Below, in pieces: positions 43,091 through 55,515 of a stretch of DNA of 64,000 bases. The translations under genes were made by a program, and so were the position numbers. The stretch comes from Haematobia irritans. Taxonomy: Eukaryota; Arthropoda; Insecta; Diptera; Muscidae. The stretch is from NCBI RefSeq assembly GCF_050003625.1, contig NC_134398.1, positions 71,060,891 through 71,124,890 of the forward strand, in the 5' to 3' direction. How positions within the stretch are numbered: the first letter of the stretch is position 1; each line of letters begins with the position of its first letter. The notes under the pieces were generated by a model, which saw only the letters and a list, made by a program, of their open reading frames with translations, was not told the origin of the DNA and made no database searches.

Positions 43091-44940
43091 ACACGGACGA
43101 AAAAGACTGTTTTTCATATGTTTGGGTATAAACATTATATGTTTGGAACTCAAATTTTTAAACACAATATGTTTGAGTGCAAACATATAATGTTCATAAA
43201 CTAGCATAATATGTTTGGGACATATATGTTAATATGTTAGAACATATTATGTTTGGGACATAAAATGTTTGTAAATATAATATGCTTGGATGCAAACATA
43301 TATTAATTTAGAAATAGCCCATAAACATATATGTGTTTACAAAGAGAGACAAAGTGTATGCTGGAAGTAAAATAATGAAAGTAACCAATTGGCGCATTAA
43401 AAATATATATACACAAAGAAAATTTCATTAAATATAGGAAAAATACTATGTGTGAATATAAACAAGTATAAATTTACATATTATGAGTAAAAATATATAT
43501 GTTGTGATATAAGACTTCGTCAAAAATTATATATGCTTAAGTAAAATATTAAAATGAGTATTCGGAGAGAAAATTCATTCGGAACCAAGATAAAATATAT
43601 TTGAAAAAAGGAGCATGAGTTTTGTTTATCATTTTCGCATTACGGGCACAATTTTTTTGTTTCGTCAAAACAAATCGGAACGTAGGACGAGTAAGTCAAA
43701 ATATTCAAACAAAGGTAATTAAAGGGATCTTCATAAAAACTAACGAAAGGGCACTATACACTGAACAAAAAGCATGTCCGGTTCCAAAGATTGTGTCTCC
43801 ACTTTAACAATTTTTATATTGATTCCGAACCAAAGAAGCGGAGAATAAAAGTAAGGATGCTTTTAAGACACAATTCTCTTTTAAATGGGGTTTTGTGTAC
43901 TTGACTCTACGAAGCACATTTCAATTTTTCGCTTTTTCAGCTTTTTTCATATGCTATAAAATGTCCGTTAAAAACAAGACTTCCAGTGGAAATTATGCTA
44001 TGTTTCAAGTAAAAAATGTCTTTAAAATAAAGTATTGAAAAATATATCCTATTTTTTTAATGAATTTTGCCTTGTAGTCAAGATGCAAAAATGCAACATA
44101 TTTAAAGACACTTTCATTAATTTTAAAGAATTTTTCTGAATTATTAAAGTCAAGTTGACCTTAGTCCAAAATTTGTTCTTTCATGTTATGATACCCATTT
44201 TTAAGTCAAATCACTTAAATATAACGACAACACGACTTCATTGAAAGTATCGACCTTTGAAGATCTATAAAAACAAAGATTAGTTCCTCTTTATTAATGA
44301 GTAGTGCAAGAGGAGTTGACGGATTTTTTCGAAAATAAAAGTGGGCATTGAGTTCGAGTTTTGCCGCTAAAATTATTTCTCATTTTAGCGGCAAAACCAG
44401 AATAACATTACAACTTTTTCCGGTAAATTGTATTATAACATGGTGGGGAAAGATCCAAAGCAACAATTGAATAAGTTTATTTTCTTTAAAAGAAATTATT
44501 AAAGAAAAGTAAAATGGTAAACATGACCATTTTAACGTGATAATGCCAATTTATACCGGCCTTAAGAATTAAATTAAGTACAAAATTATTCGTTATTAAA
44601 AATTCATATTTATTTGTATTTCTAAATTGTTGGTGTAACATGCTAGCAAACAATTGTTCACACCAAAATAAATTTATGTGCTGTTTTAAAATTACTGTTT
44701 AGAATTTAAATATTATGTGTTTTTGAATGGTTATCGTTAACCTTAGGATTCGATGGAAAAATATTTATATATACTCGACTTCACGTTCTTCTTTTGTAAG
44801 AGTTTGTGAATTTCTTCGAAAATTTTAAACTTGTATACAAAAACCTTTATTGTTACACAATTTTTATTGTTGCAATAAAAAAATAATATTTGATTTGAAC
44901 TCAGTCCATTTCGTTTATATCAAGCACTTTTCTTTTCTGA
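43091..44940 (-). mobile_element. MITE family I, long copy I3, split by family A
   Basis: TACACGGACGAAAAAGACTG at the left. The sequence is collinear with 50222-51400 (GTTTATCATTTT, AACGAAAGGGCACTATA, CTCTTTATTA...GAGGAGTTGACGG, TACTCGACTTCACGTTCTTC then TTTTGT). A family A copy is inserted after GGGCACTATA (43758). The right end is missing. No SINE modules are present in this copy, so those in I4 are later or were lost here. Confidence 0.68.
43758..44262 (+). mobile_element. MITE family A copy inside I3
   Basis: From ACACTGAACAAAAAGCATG through GATACCCATTTTTAAGTCAA to GACTTCATTGAAAG. The right end is lost. Its insertion point is set by comparison with 50850-50870. Confidence 0.75.
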
Positions 44941-45063
44941 CTTTAAGTCTTTTATAAAACACACTTTACAATTTCGTAGTAAAAATTTAACACGCAGCGA
45001 ATCTTACAATCAAATTTACATTTCATTCAAATTTTCTAAGCTATTTTTTTGCAAAATTATTAT

Positions 45064-45540
45064 ACACTCAAAAAAAATTGAACTCTCTATTTCACTAAAG
45101 TCAATTTAACTTTATTTTAGTTCATGGTATTATTATGTTTGGAGAAAGTTTCCTTTACTCTAATAATTTTTTGCATACGTTAGATAAATTAACTAAAAAC
45201 AAGATTTACTCAATTCGTATTTCTCACAACATAGTTCATTATTTCTTTAAATTGTAAATTTTACTAGAAATGCGTTCATCATGAACTTCGTATGCCACTA
45301 AAGACATTCTTGCAGTTTTGAACTACAATTTTTTCCTTCAAACTACAATTTTTTTTTAACATGTGAAAAAACTTAATTATGTTTTCTTGAATTTGTCGAA
45401 AAATATTTAGTTATTTTTGTGATATCGGCTTGATGTCAGCGTTTGTAATACTGTTTAGTAAAAATATTCTAAAAATATTCAAACATTTCTAGAATTAACC
45501 ACAAGTTTTCTTCTTGATGGGTTCACTGTTTTTTCAGTGT
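45064..45540 (+). mobile_element. MITE family C, complete copy
   Basis: Termini ACACTCAAAAAAAATTG and TTCACTGTTTTTTCAGTGT. Interior TTTCACTAAAG, TTATTATGTTTGGAGAAAGT, GTTAGATAAATTAACTAAAA. Reference copy for the fragments at 10563, 18946, 27975 and 42430. Non-coding. Confidence 0.75.
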
Positions 45541-45599
45541 TGCAAAATTTTGGCAAAAAATACAATTATTAATACATTTTGCTGATTTAAACCGACATT

Positions 45600-45726
45600 T
45601 TTGATTAATTAGCGCCCTAAACTTGAGTCGAGATGAGTCGACATATTCGGCGGCGGCGTCGACTGGCAAAAAATGGTCGGCGGCGACTGAACTTGGCGGC
45701 GCGACTCGGCGGCTTCATTCTCAGCT
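45600..45726. repeat. GC-rich (GGCGGCG/GCGACT) patch
   Basis: Multiple CGGCGGCG and GCGACT(C) words (45645-45712), the most GC-rich stretch in the window, directly abutting a SINE. Possibly the end of an otherwise unseen DNA element. Confidence 0.5.
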
Positions 45727-45888
45727 GGTAACATTTCTGAGCGTTTCAAAGCTTCTGTAAGTGGTTTCACTGCAATGTGGAACGCCGATTGGACTCGTCT
45801 ATAAATAAGAGAGAAGTTCACCACTGTGGTCTAAGTGAGCCTGAAATATCGGGCTGCCAATATACCTAACCTAACCTAACCTAGCCTA
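45727..45888 (+). mobile_element. SINE, 5'-truncated
   Basis: Body from GGTAACATTTCTGAG to the (CCTAA)n tail, with an internal deletion of the GGAGGTCCC...CACTCAG segment and substitutions. Tail variants CCTAGCCTAAGC. Confidence 0.8.
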
Positions 45889-46429
45889 AGCTAACCTATC
45901 TATGATATGGATACATAGGAGAGAAGATCGAAAACTATATCAACTATAAATTACCCTAAGATATTTGGGATAATTTATAGTTTATTCTTCAATAAACAAT
46001 AGCTGATGGCCTTAGCAGCCAATGCTACTTTTCCCTTTTCTTTTTTATCATACATTTACTGTATGATTAAAATAAACAATAAATAAATAAATAATTCTTC
46101 AATAAACAGTTCAAGTTTCTCATCAATTCCGGAGGGAAAATTTCAGTTACCACCGTCCGCTTAATGAAAGTCAACAGGGATATGTTACTTGTTTGTGTCC
46201 TTTTTTAAAAATATAGAGTAGATAGGTCATCCTAATCTCGCAGTTCCTCGATTTGGTTAACAGATCATTAGGATAGTACCTAATTTGATACACTTCGCTT
46301 TTTAACGAAATGAAAAAATAATTCAGTTAAAAAATTAAAAAATATTAATTATCTCATTTAAGATTTTATTTAATCAAAAACATTTTACAGAGTATCACAA
46401 TACGAGCTAATATTGCAACTGAAAAAAAA
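45889..46429. other. Anonymous DNA
   Basis: No gene. (AATA)n-like simple repeat near 46068-46095. Confidence 0.4.
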
Positions 46430-46920
46430 AAATAAAACATAATATTGGTCGGAAATATTTAGTTATTATATAGACCAATGAATAGTTGGTCTATATAATA
46501 TGGTTGGCTAATTAAATGTTTAATCAAGTCCAAGGAAATATCCAACTAAAATTATAATTGCAAAATAAATAATTATAATTGGAAGTGCTATTTCTTATGA
46601 ACTCACAAAAATTAAAAAAAATATATATATTTGATCAAAAGGTGAAATAATTATAAAGAAATAAATATACAGTAAATGAATGCTTCAAATAAAAAAATTA
46701 ATTGGGCCTTACGATAAAAATCAATTAAATGTTTTATTGGGTCATATAAAAAAATAATTGAATGATTTTTAATTGAATAATTTTTAATCATTTATACTTT
46801 TTATTTCTGATTATTCTATGATTGATACTAAATTTTTGTGACTGAAAAGATTTCAATTCAAAAATATATTAGAACTACTAATTTCGTTAATGAATCAGAA
46901 AAGATTTTTTCTGCGTACGA
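46430..46920. mobile_element. MITE family E copy
   Basis: Left CTGAAAAAAAAAAATAAAAC, right TGAATCAGAAAAGATTTTTTC then TGCGTAC. Interior AAATTAATTGGGCC, TCAATTAAATGTTTTATTGG. Diverged from the 19838 copy. Confidence 0.55.
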
Positions 46921-47479
46921 TACTCTCTACAAAAATATATACAATTTCATGACATCCGGCTTGCTGTTGCCTTTCATAAAAAATCGTTCAAATGTTGTTG
47001 CTAACAAAGTTTCATAGACAAATTAAACCAATAGCTATTATGATTTTTATATTCAATATATAAAAGACATTATTCCAAGTTATTTATACAATATATAATT
47101 TGAGCCCACAACCTCCCATTGTTTACCTTACATGAAAAGAAAAAATTCCCACTGTGACAATATTAAATTTCATACCCATATCGTCCACTGCCCGAACAAT
47201 GGTACCTAATGCAGGGTGCTAAACAAACACGATTGTACATTTTAGAGATGCATATGAATATGCACCACCCACGATGTTGATCGATGAAAGAAATGAAGTT
47301 TATTGGCATATTTGTGGAATATTGTGAAAATATGTCGTTGAATTACCTGTTCGTATAAAATTTAATTAAAAGTATTAACATTCTAAATTTGAACTAAAAT
47401 CCATAGCATACCTTTTTACTAGGATACACAAGTCGAAAATGTGTTGACATATTTTCATAAATTTTATTTTTGTACCGGT
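46921..47479. other. Anonymous DNA
   Basis: No gene or recognised repeat seen. Confidence 0.4.
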
Positions 47480-47947
47480 TCACACAGATAACAAAGTCTG
47501 TTGTACAACTGATGCTAAAAGTATTTAACATTTATTGCAATAATTTTATTGTGTTTTAGTTTATTTTTAAAATTTTGTAGGAAATTTTCCCCAGCCCAAC
47601 TTTATTCCAAGTATCTGTCAAAAATTTTATGAACTAAATGGCAATAAAATTTCAATGACATACAAATTAGTTTAAATGTAACTAAAACAGAAGAAGTTTT
47701 TCGTACACTTCTCAAAAATAGTACAGCGTGGTTAAAATGGGAATGATCTGGCGCCTAAAATTTTTTCTTTTTTTAGTTCATTTTTTCATTTCGAGAAAGA
47801 TGCATTTCGTAAATGGCAATTAAAAATCCAAAAATTTCGGAAAATTTTAGTTAATTTATTGAATCTCAAAATTTGGAATATAATTTAGTTCATTTTTCGC
47901 ACGAGATAGTTAATTTTTCCCATAATGTAGTTTACTTTGTTTCTGTG
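47480..47947 (+). mobile_element. MITE family B, diverged copy
   Basis: Left TTCACACAGATAACAAAG, interior GGTTAAAATGGGAATGATCT then GGCGCC, right AGTTTACTTTGTTTCTGTGCA. Collinear with 30585-31090. Confidence 0.65.
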
Positions 47948-48263
47948 CACCCTCAAAAAAATCGCTTCTGTAACATATACCCCAAACTCATTCAGAACTG
48001 AACAAAAAGTAGCTCGAAATTTATGACAAATTTTGAACTTCAATTTAGTTAATCGCACTTCCACCCAGTTAAAATTTAAAAAATTAAAATTTCAAAAATT
48101 TTATGAAAATATAGTAATAATTATTATTTTTAACTCTTTTGTAGTTCACTCGACTCTTTAAAATTAGTTAAGAAATTTACTTAAAGTGGTGTACTATGAT
48201 ATAGTTTTAAATTAAAAAGATTTCTTTAGTTTTTCGTGCCAGTAACGAAATTCTTACTTAGAC
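47948..48263. other. Family I end fragment plus anonymous DNA
   Basis: 47948-47990 (CACCCTCAAAAAAATCGCTTC then TGTAACATATACCCC) is a family I terminus. The rest contains TTTAGTT-rich words but no clear element. Confidence 0.45.
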
Positions 48264-48926
48264 ATACACTGAAAAAAAGCATGCCCGGTTCCAAAGATTT
48301 TGTCTTTACTTTAACAATTTTGGTATTGATTCCAAGCCAAAGAAGCGGAGAATACAAGTAAGGATACTTTTAAGACATTACGAGTATTCTCTTTTAAATT
48401 TGGGTACACAAGTAAACAAACTTGCTTCTAGGAAGCAAATTTTAATTTTTCGTTTTTTCAGTTTTTTTCTTCACATGCCATCAAAGTCCTTTAAAAACGA
48501 GTTAACGACAACTTTATTTTCTAAATTCAGACTCGACTTCCGGTAGAATTTATGCTATGTTTCAAGTAAAAAACGTCTTTAAAATAAAGTGTTGAAAAAC
48601 ATGTCCTATTTTTGAACGATTTTTTGCTTTGTAGACAAGATGAAAAAAAACAACAAATTTAAAGTCAATTTAATTAATTTTAATAAATTTTTCTGAATTA
48701 TTAAAGTCAAGTTGACCTTAGCCAAATTTTTCTTTCATGTTATGATACCCATTTTTAAGTCAAATTACTTAGTTATAAAGACAATACGACTTCATTGAAA
48801 AGCTCATCGACTTTTGGACAAGGAAATAAACTTTATAGAAATGCGTCTCCTATGCTAAGCAAAATTTGCATTCGTATCTTAAGGACATGAAATCTTTGGC
48901 CTCACGACAATATTTTTTTCAGTGTA
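48264..48926 (+). mobile_element. MITE family A, reference full-length copy
   Basis: Ends ACACTGAAAAAAAGCATG and CAATATTTTTTTCAGTGT. About 660 bp, no coding capacity. All other A copies align to it. A terminal inverted repeat of about 11 bp (CACTGAAAAAA). Confidence 0.82.
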
Positions 48927-49048
48927 TTACAAAATTTTTTCATACTAGTCAGTTCAATTTTATAAAACTTAATGATATTTTTTCTTACATGGTGCTAAAA
49001 ATGATCACGATTTTGCCCTTAAGACAGTTTTATTTTTAGTTTTAGTCA

Positions 49049-50163
49049 CATTGAAAAGAAGCATGACCGGTTCCAAAGATTTTGTCTTTACTTTAAAAAT
49101 TTTGGTATTGATTCCGAGCCAAAGAAGCGAAGAATACAAGTAAGGATACTTTTAAGACACAATTCTCTTTTAAATTTGGGTTTTGTGTACTTGCTTCTAG
49201 GAAGCCAATTTTAATTTTTCGCCTTTTCAGCTTCTCTTCTTCCTATGCTATCAAAGTCCGTTAAAAACGAGTTAACGACAACTTTATTTTCCAAACTAAG
49301 ACTCGACTTCCAGTATCTTTAAAATAGAGTGTTGAAAAACATGTCCTATATTTGAACGATTTTTTGCTTTGTAGTCAAGAAGCATCGAAAAAAAGTGAAC
49401 TGTTTTATAGGAAGAATGAACTACCTCGCATGAAAATTGAACTAAGTTTTACTCCACATTTTGAGATTTCCACAAAGCGTTGTTAGAACCAGGGAATTTT
49501 AATGCCCTGTTGTACTTTTAAACTGCAGTTCACGAAATTACATCATCTCATAGAAGAAAAAATTAACTAAAAGTAAATAAGAAAATCATTGGCGCCAAAT
49601 CATGACCATTTTAACCATACAGTAGTTCATTCTTACTATTTTTGGGAATCGTACGAAAATTTTCATTTGTTTTAGTTCATATTGAACTTATGTGTACGCT
49701 CATTGAACTTTATACTCACGTTTAGTTCATAAAATTTTTGAGACATACTTAAAAAAAGTAAGATTTCATTAAGCTGTGGAAAATTTCGATAAAAATAATA
49801 AAATTTAACTACAAGCAACTATTTTTTTTTTCCAAAAAAAATAAGTTACTACGGAAATTTTTTTCTGTGTGCAAAGAGACAACAAATTTAAAGACAATTT
49901 CATTAAATTTAAAGAAGTATTCTGAATTATTAAAGTCAAGTTGACCTTACCCCAAATATTTTTTCTTTCATGTTATGAAACCCATTTTTAAGTGAAGTCA
50001 CTTAATTATAAGGACAATACTACTTCATTGAAAAGTTTATCGACTTTTGGAAAAGGAAAAAACTTTATATTAGAGAAATGCGTCTTCTATTCTAAGCAAA
50101 ATTTGTATTCGTATTTTAAAGACATGAAATCTTTGACCTCACGACAATATTTTTTTTAGTGCA
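49049..50163 (+). mobile_element. MITE family A copy split by family B
   Basis: Left part 49049-49383 and right part 49873-50163 are collinear with the reference copy and join at GTAGTCAAG(A)..GCAAAGAGACAAC. A family B element fills the gap. Confidence 0.82.
49384..49872 (-). mobile_element. MITE family B inside family A
   Basis: Ends ATCGAAAAAAAGTGAACTG and CGGAAATTTTTTTCTGTGTG. Collinear in reverse with the copy inside the mariner (30585-31090). GCA on both sides may be part of a short target duplication. Confidence 0.82.
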
Positions 50164-51442
50164 GTAGGTTCATTTTTTACTATGGTTCACGAAATTTGTA
50201 CCTATTTAAAGACATTTTCTACACTGTTAGAAAAATATGTTTTTCATATGTTCCGATATAAACAAAATGTGTTTCGGGCACGATTTTAAACCACAATATA
50301 TTTAAGTGCGAACATGTAATTTTCCTAAACTAACACTAAATGTTTGGGACATCTATGTTAATATGTTAGAATATATTATGTTTGGGGCATGAATGTTTCA
50401 TAAAAATCATATGTGTGAATACAAACATATATAAATTTACAAATTTCAACTAAACATACATATGTTGTGATATTTTATTCAAAGCGACAGAGAGAGTATA
50501 GAGAGAAATAGAGATGGAAACCGTGAGAGTTGACGAAAGATATCAATATAACACAGCAAAAGAGTCAAAAGAGAACAATTTCTGTGAAATCGCTTGTATG
50601 TTGTTTCGGAAAACTGTTTTATGATAGGGCCAAAAATTTGATATGTTTAAGTCTAAATATTATTTAATTTGAATAAAGAGAATATACATTCTGAACCAAG
50701 AGAATAGACATTTGAAAAACAAACAGCTTATGTTTTCACCTTGAGAGCAGCATTTTATGTATGTGTGGACATGTGTTTTGTTTATCATTTTGGCATTATT
50801 TTTTTCTTGGTTCGTTAAAAGAAATCAGGGGTCTTCATAAAAATAACGAAAGGGCACTATACTCTTTTTAGAGTTTGGACGGTAAAATGAAATAAGGAGG
50901 AAATAGTGAAAAATTACACAGTAAAATGTAAAAAAAACAAAGTTTAGTTTCTCTTTATTACAAAGTAGTCCACGAGGAGTTGACGGACACCATCAAATAT
51001 AAAAGCGGGCATTAAGTTCGACTTTTACAGCTAAAACAATTTAAAAAGTTTATTTTCTTTAAAATGAATTATTAAAGAAAAATAAAAGGAATTTTAGAGC
51101 GATGGTGTTAAATGCTAGTAAAAAACTGTTCACTCCTAAATAAATTTATGTTTATATTATAAAATTATGTATGTATGTTTATACTCGACTCCACGTTCTT
51201 CTTTTGTTAGTTTTTGAATTCCTTCCAAATTTTAAAGTTTTGTACAAAAACAGTTTTTTATTAAAGATTGTTATTTTTGCAATAAAAAATAATATTTTAT
51301 CCAAAAATCATTCAATTTCGTTTATATCAAGCACTGTTACTGACTATAAATCTTTAATAACGCACATTTCGATGTTTCATTTAAAAAAATTAATATAGTA
51401 TAAATATAAATGTGTAAATTAAAAAAAAAAAAAAAAAAAAAT

Positions 51443-51518
51443 GTTCGGTCGGAGCAGGGATTGAACCCACGACCCTTTGCATGCAAGGCAGACATGCTAA
51501 CCACTGCTCCACGTGGCA
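51443..51518 (-). mobile_element. tRNA-like SINE head after an A-run
   Basis: Complement of GGTTAGCATGTCTGCCTTGC, GGGTCGTGGGTTCGATCC (B box) and CCGACCGAAC. The main-family body is absent; a 20-nt A-run precedes it at 51421-51440 on the + strand. Confidence 0.65.
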
Positions 51519-51631
51519 AACAAATGTATGTTTCTGTTAAATAATGTTATGTTTGCATGGGCTTGTGGGCGCTGCAAACTATGCTATATAAATGTAACTT
51601 AAAACGATAATTATCTACTGGTGACTATAAC

Positions 51632-51800
51632 AGCTACGTAGCCCAGTGGATAGTGTGTTGGCTTACAAACTGTATGGTCCTCGGTTCGATTCTCCGTGCA
51701 GGCGAAAGGTAAAATTTAAAAAAATTATAAAAGTGAATAATTTCTTCAACATTATTTGTATTACAGAGAAAGGTGCCAATAACTAAAAAATTTCGTGGAA
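51632..51800 (+). mobile_element. SINE-2 copy
   Basis: tRNA-like head GCTACGTAGCCCAGTGGATA (A box), CTCGGTTCGATTCTCCG (B box), then GGTAAAATTTAAAAAAATTA and a tail TTGTATTACAGAGAAAGGTG...AAAAAATTTCGTGGAAGTG. Same order as 27195-27375 and 61405-61620. Confidence 0.68.
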
Positions 51801-52816
51801 GTGAAAATTACGAGTATGTTAGGGAATGAGCACAATCGTGTTTGGGAAAAATTCTTCCAAGCATATAATATTTTTGGCTCAAAATGCTTCCAAACATATA
51901 ATATGTTCACATAAAACAAACATATTAATGTTTCGGCAGTATGCAATAATATATGTGCTTCCTGCAAAATATGTTTGGAACATATGTTAAATAAGCGATT
52001 TTTTTTGAGGGTGTACGATTAAGTGAAATCATTAACTTGGTGTAAGTATCTAAAATGTTTATATTTAGCTTCGATTTTCTTACTCTTAGTTCGAATAAGT
52101 TTAATATTATTCTAATGAGTACTTGACAGTTAGAACAAGTAAGTAAAGTCTAAAGTCGGGCGGAGCCGGCTATATTATACCCTTCACCACTATGTAGACT
52201 CTCAGCTACTTCAAATTTGCTGGGAACTATATAAAGGTTTGCATTTCCAGATACAAATACTTTTAATGGAGACAATTTTTTGTAATTTTACAAAAACTCT
52301 AGAATTACAATTTAAATCGGCTAACGCCCTGGGATGAAACACAATGTTAAAATAGTAAAAAAATATCGGAAATATGAAGCGAGAGAAATTTTAATGCAAT
52401 TATACAAAAGAGCATTTATGATTGATCAGGTGATACATATGTATTCGAGATATAGGGCAATTTTAGTAATATTTACAATTTTTTATACTTAGCAGTGGCG
52501 ACTTTACAGGGATATTGGTTAGATCCCGCCAAGATATATAGTCAAGTATGGGTTGTGATATATTATTTGGTCAAGTCGGGCGACTTGGAGCCTTATTTAA
52601 AACTCAACCGTTCTGTGGAAATTCTTTTAGTCATATCCTAAACATTACAGTGTTTAGGATATGACTAAGATATGGGGAAATCATCACAGAATTTTGTGTC
52701 AAGTGTGGGAATTTTGGCCATATTTGTATAAACCGGAAAAACGAATATATGGAGGCTTTATCTAAATCTGAACCAAATTAGATCAAACTTGACACACTTA
52801 AATATCATATTAAATA

Positions 52817-53748
52817 AAGGGTGATTTGTTAAGAGCTTGATAACTTTTTTAAAAAAAAAACGCATAAAATTTGCAAAATCTCATCGGTTCTTTATTTGAA
52901 ACGTTAGATTGGTCCATGACATTTTCTTTTTGAAGATAATTTCATTTAAATGTTGACCGCGGCTGCGTCTTAGGTGGTCCATTCGGAAAGTCCAATTTTG
53001 GGCAACTTTTTCGAGCATTTCGGCCGGAATAGCCCGAATTTCTTCGGAAATGTTGTCTTCCAAAGCTGGAATAGTTGCTGGCTTATTTCTGTAGACTTTA
53101 GACTTGACGTAGCCCCACAAAAAATAGTCTAAAGGCGTCAAATCGCATGATCTTGGTGGCCAACTTACCGGTCCATTTCTTGAGATGAATTGTTCTCCGA
53201 AGTTTTCCCTCAAAATGGCCATAGAATCGCGAGCTGTGTGGCATGTAGCGCCATCTTGTTGAAACCACATGTCAACCAAGTTCAGTTCTTCCATTTTTGG
53301 CAACAAAAAGTTTGTTAGCATCGAACGATAGCGATCGCCATTCACCGTAACGTTGCGTCCAACAGCATCTTTGAAAAAATACGGTCCAATGATTCCACCA
53401 GCGTACAAACCACACCAAACAGTGCATTTTTCGGGATGCATGGGCAGTTCTTGAACGGCTTCTGGTTGCTCTTCACTCCAAATGCGGCAATTTTGCTTAT
53501 TTACGTAGCCATTCAACCAGAAATGAGCCTCATCGCTGAACAAAATTTGTCGATAAACACATTTCGAACCGAACACTGATTTTGGTAATAAAATTCAATG
53601 ATTTGCAAGCGTTGCTCGTTAGTAAGTCTATTCATGATGAAATGTCAAAGCATACTGAGCATCTTTCTCTTTGACACCATGTCTGAAATCCCACGTGATC
53701 TGTCAAATACTAATGCATGAAAATCCTAACCTCAAAAGAATCACCCTT
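52817..53748 (-). mobile_element. rosa-like (DD41D) element, copy 1, internally deleted
   Basis: 932 bp. Inverted termini AAGGGTGATT...AATCACCCTT with TA on both sides (52815-52816, 53749-53750). Nearly identical to copies 2 and 3 outside the deletion junction. Both ends are intact, so it could be moved by a transposase supplied from elsewhere. Confidence 0.9.
52881..53635 (-). pseudogene. rosa-like transposase, deletion and frameshift, copy 1
   Basis: The N-terminus starts at ATG 53635 (MNRLTNEQRLQIIEFYYQNQ then CSVRNV), then jumps out of frame to YRQILFSDEAHFW near 53555. The helix-turn-helix DNA-binding region is therefore lost, and translation from the native start fails. The catalytic part is complete: D in FSDEAHFW, D in WFQQDGATCH and D in CDLTPLDYFLWG. 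There are 41 residues between the second and third, which defines the DD41D (rosa) clade of Tc1/mariner. The normal stop after IIFKK is mutated (AAA GAA instead of a TAA), adding about a dozen residues from the 3' tail. Not functional as it stands. Confidence 0.9.
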
Positions 53749-54808
53749 TATATTCTCTGTGGAAACTATCCAGTCAATTGGAGGAAAATCTCATTGAAAA
53801 TGGGTCTAAAATATGAAACAGTCTACCATATTTCCCCAACTCTGGTGTACATATAACGGGAGCTATATATAATCTGAACGGATTTCGACTAAATTTGACA
53901 TGCATAGTTAGAATAATAATTCTGTTATCTCTGCAAAATTTCACGTAAATGGGAGTTAACTTTGGCCCCCGTAGTCATTTGAGTACAAATCGGGCGAAAG
54001 GTATATATGGGAGCTATATCTAAATCTGAACTGATTTCAACCAAATTTGGCACACTTACCGATACTGTTAAACGTACTCCTTGTGCAAATTTTGAACCAA
54101 ATCACGGCAAATCTCTGGCTTTTGAGACCATATAAGATCAAATCGGACGAAAGATATATATGGGAGCTATATCTAAATTTGAACCAAATTTGGTACACTT
54201 ATCGATACTATTAAACGTACTCCTTGTGCAAAATTTGAACTAAATCACGGCAAAACTCTGGCTTTTGAGGTCATATAAGTGCAAATCGGACGAAAGATAT
54301 ATATGGGAGCTATCAAAATCTGAACCGATTTCAATCAAATTTAAATAAATCTGAACCGATTTAGCTGATATTTTGCAAGTTTTTCGAGACTCATAAAATA
54401 TTCGGATGTACTGAATTTGAAGAACATCGGTTGATAAATACGCCAATTATGACCAGATCGGGGATAAGTATATGTGGCAGCTATATCTAAATCTGAACCG
54501 ATTTTTTCCAAAATCAATAGCGATTGTCTTTGTCCCAAAAAACGACCCTATGCCAAATTTGAGGACGATCGGACTTAAACTGCGACCTGTTCTTTGCGCA
54601 CAAAAATACATGAACCGACAGACAAACGGACGGACAGACAGACAGACAGCCAGACAGACAGACGGACATCGCTAAAACGACTCAGAATTTAATTCTAAGA
54701 CGATCGGTATACTAAACGATGGGTCTCAGACTTTTCCTTCTTGGCATTACATACAAATGCACAAACTTATTATACCCTGTACCACAGTAGTGGTGACGGG
54801 TATAAAAA

Positions 54809-55294
54809 TAAACTGTATTAGTTGAAAAATGTATTAAAAACAAAGCAAATTTCTATACTAATAACAAGTTCACTTACCCATACAAAAGTTTCCTTAAAAT
54901 TGGTAGAAATGTCCCCTGCAGTAATAAACAATGAACTCGCTTGAAGTAAAATATTATTAAAATCTAGTTAATGATTTTACTTAACCGTACAAAATTTCTT
55001 TAAAATTTGTAGAAATTTTGAGCACTGACTGGTATGAAAAAATTTTGTAATACGTGTAAGTAAAATGTTTGTTACTGGCACGAAAAACTGACCAAATCTT
55101 TTAATGTCAAACTATATCAAATTACACCACTTTAAGTAAAATGTTTAACTAATTTTAAAGAGTCGCGTGAACTGCAAGAGATTATAATTATTACGAGATT
55201 TTCATGAAATTTTTGAAAATTGAACTACCTGGGTAGAAATGCGCTTAACTAAATTTAAGTTCAAAATTTGTCATAAATTACGAGCTACATTTTT
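54809..55294. other. Anonymous AT-rich DNA with MITE-like words
   Basis: ATTGGTAGAAATGTCC / ATTTGTAGAAATTTTGAGC repeats (54890-55040) hint at a decayed MITE, and 55060-55270 resembles 48000-48260 in reverse complement (ATTTTAAAGAGTCG, ACTACCTGGGTAGAA). No gene. Confidence 0.4.
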
Positions 55295-55515
55295 ATGTGT
55301 GCTTCAAGCATATATATTTCCAGGATTAATCGAAAACAAAACTTTTTTTGTATTGTTCAAACATATTATGTTTAACTTTAGGCATACACTGGTAGAAAAA
55401 ATTTTAACGAAATTTTCTTAGTGTATATATATTTTTAAGGCGCCAATTGGTTGCTTCCATTCTTTTACTTATAAGTTAGGCATACACTCTAGGTCTCTCT
55501 TTCTAGATACATATA

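Larger units (their letters stand above)
50222..52012 (-). mobile_element. MITE family I, long copy I4, with two tRNA-like modules
   Basis: Left ACTGTTAGAAAAATATGTTT, right CGATTTTTTTTGAGGGTGT (the CACCCTCAAAAAAA terminus). About 1.8 kb, no protein coding. Contains a minus-strand main-type SINE head (51443-51518) and a plus-strand SINE-2 (51632-51800). Confidence 0.68.
52135..54808 (-). mobile_element. Helentron-like element F4, split by rosa copy 1
   Basis: Left ACAAGTAAGTAAAGTC plus hairpin AGTCGGGCGGAGCCGGCT, right GTACCACAGTAGTGGTG then ACGGGTATAAAA. Microsatellite at about 54616-54667. It has the same non-repetitive left third as F3 (GTGTGGGAATTTTGGCCATA). The rosa element sits at TA 52815/53749. 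Confidence 0.75.
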
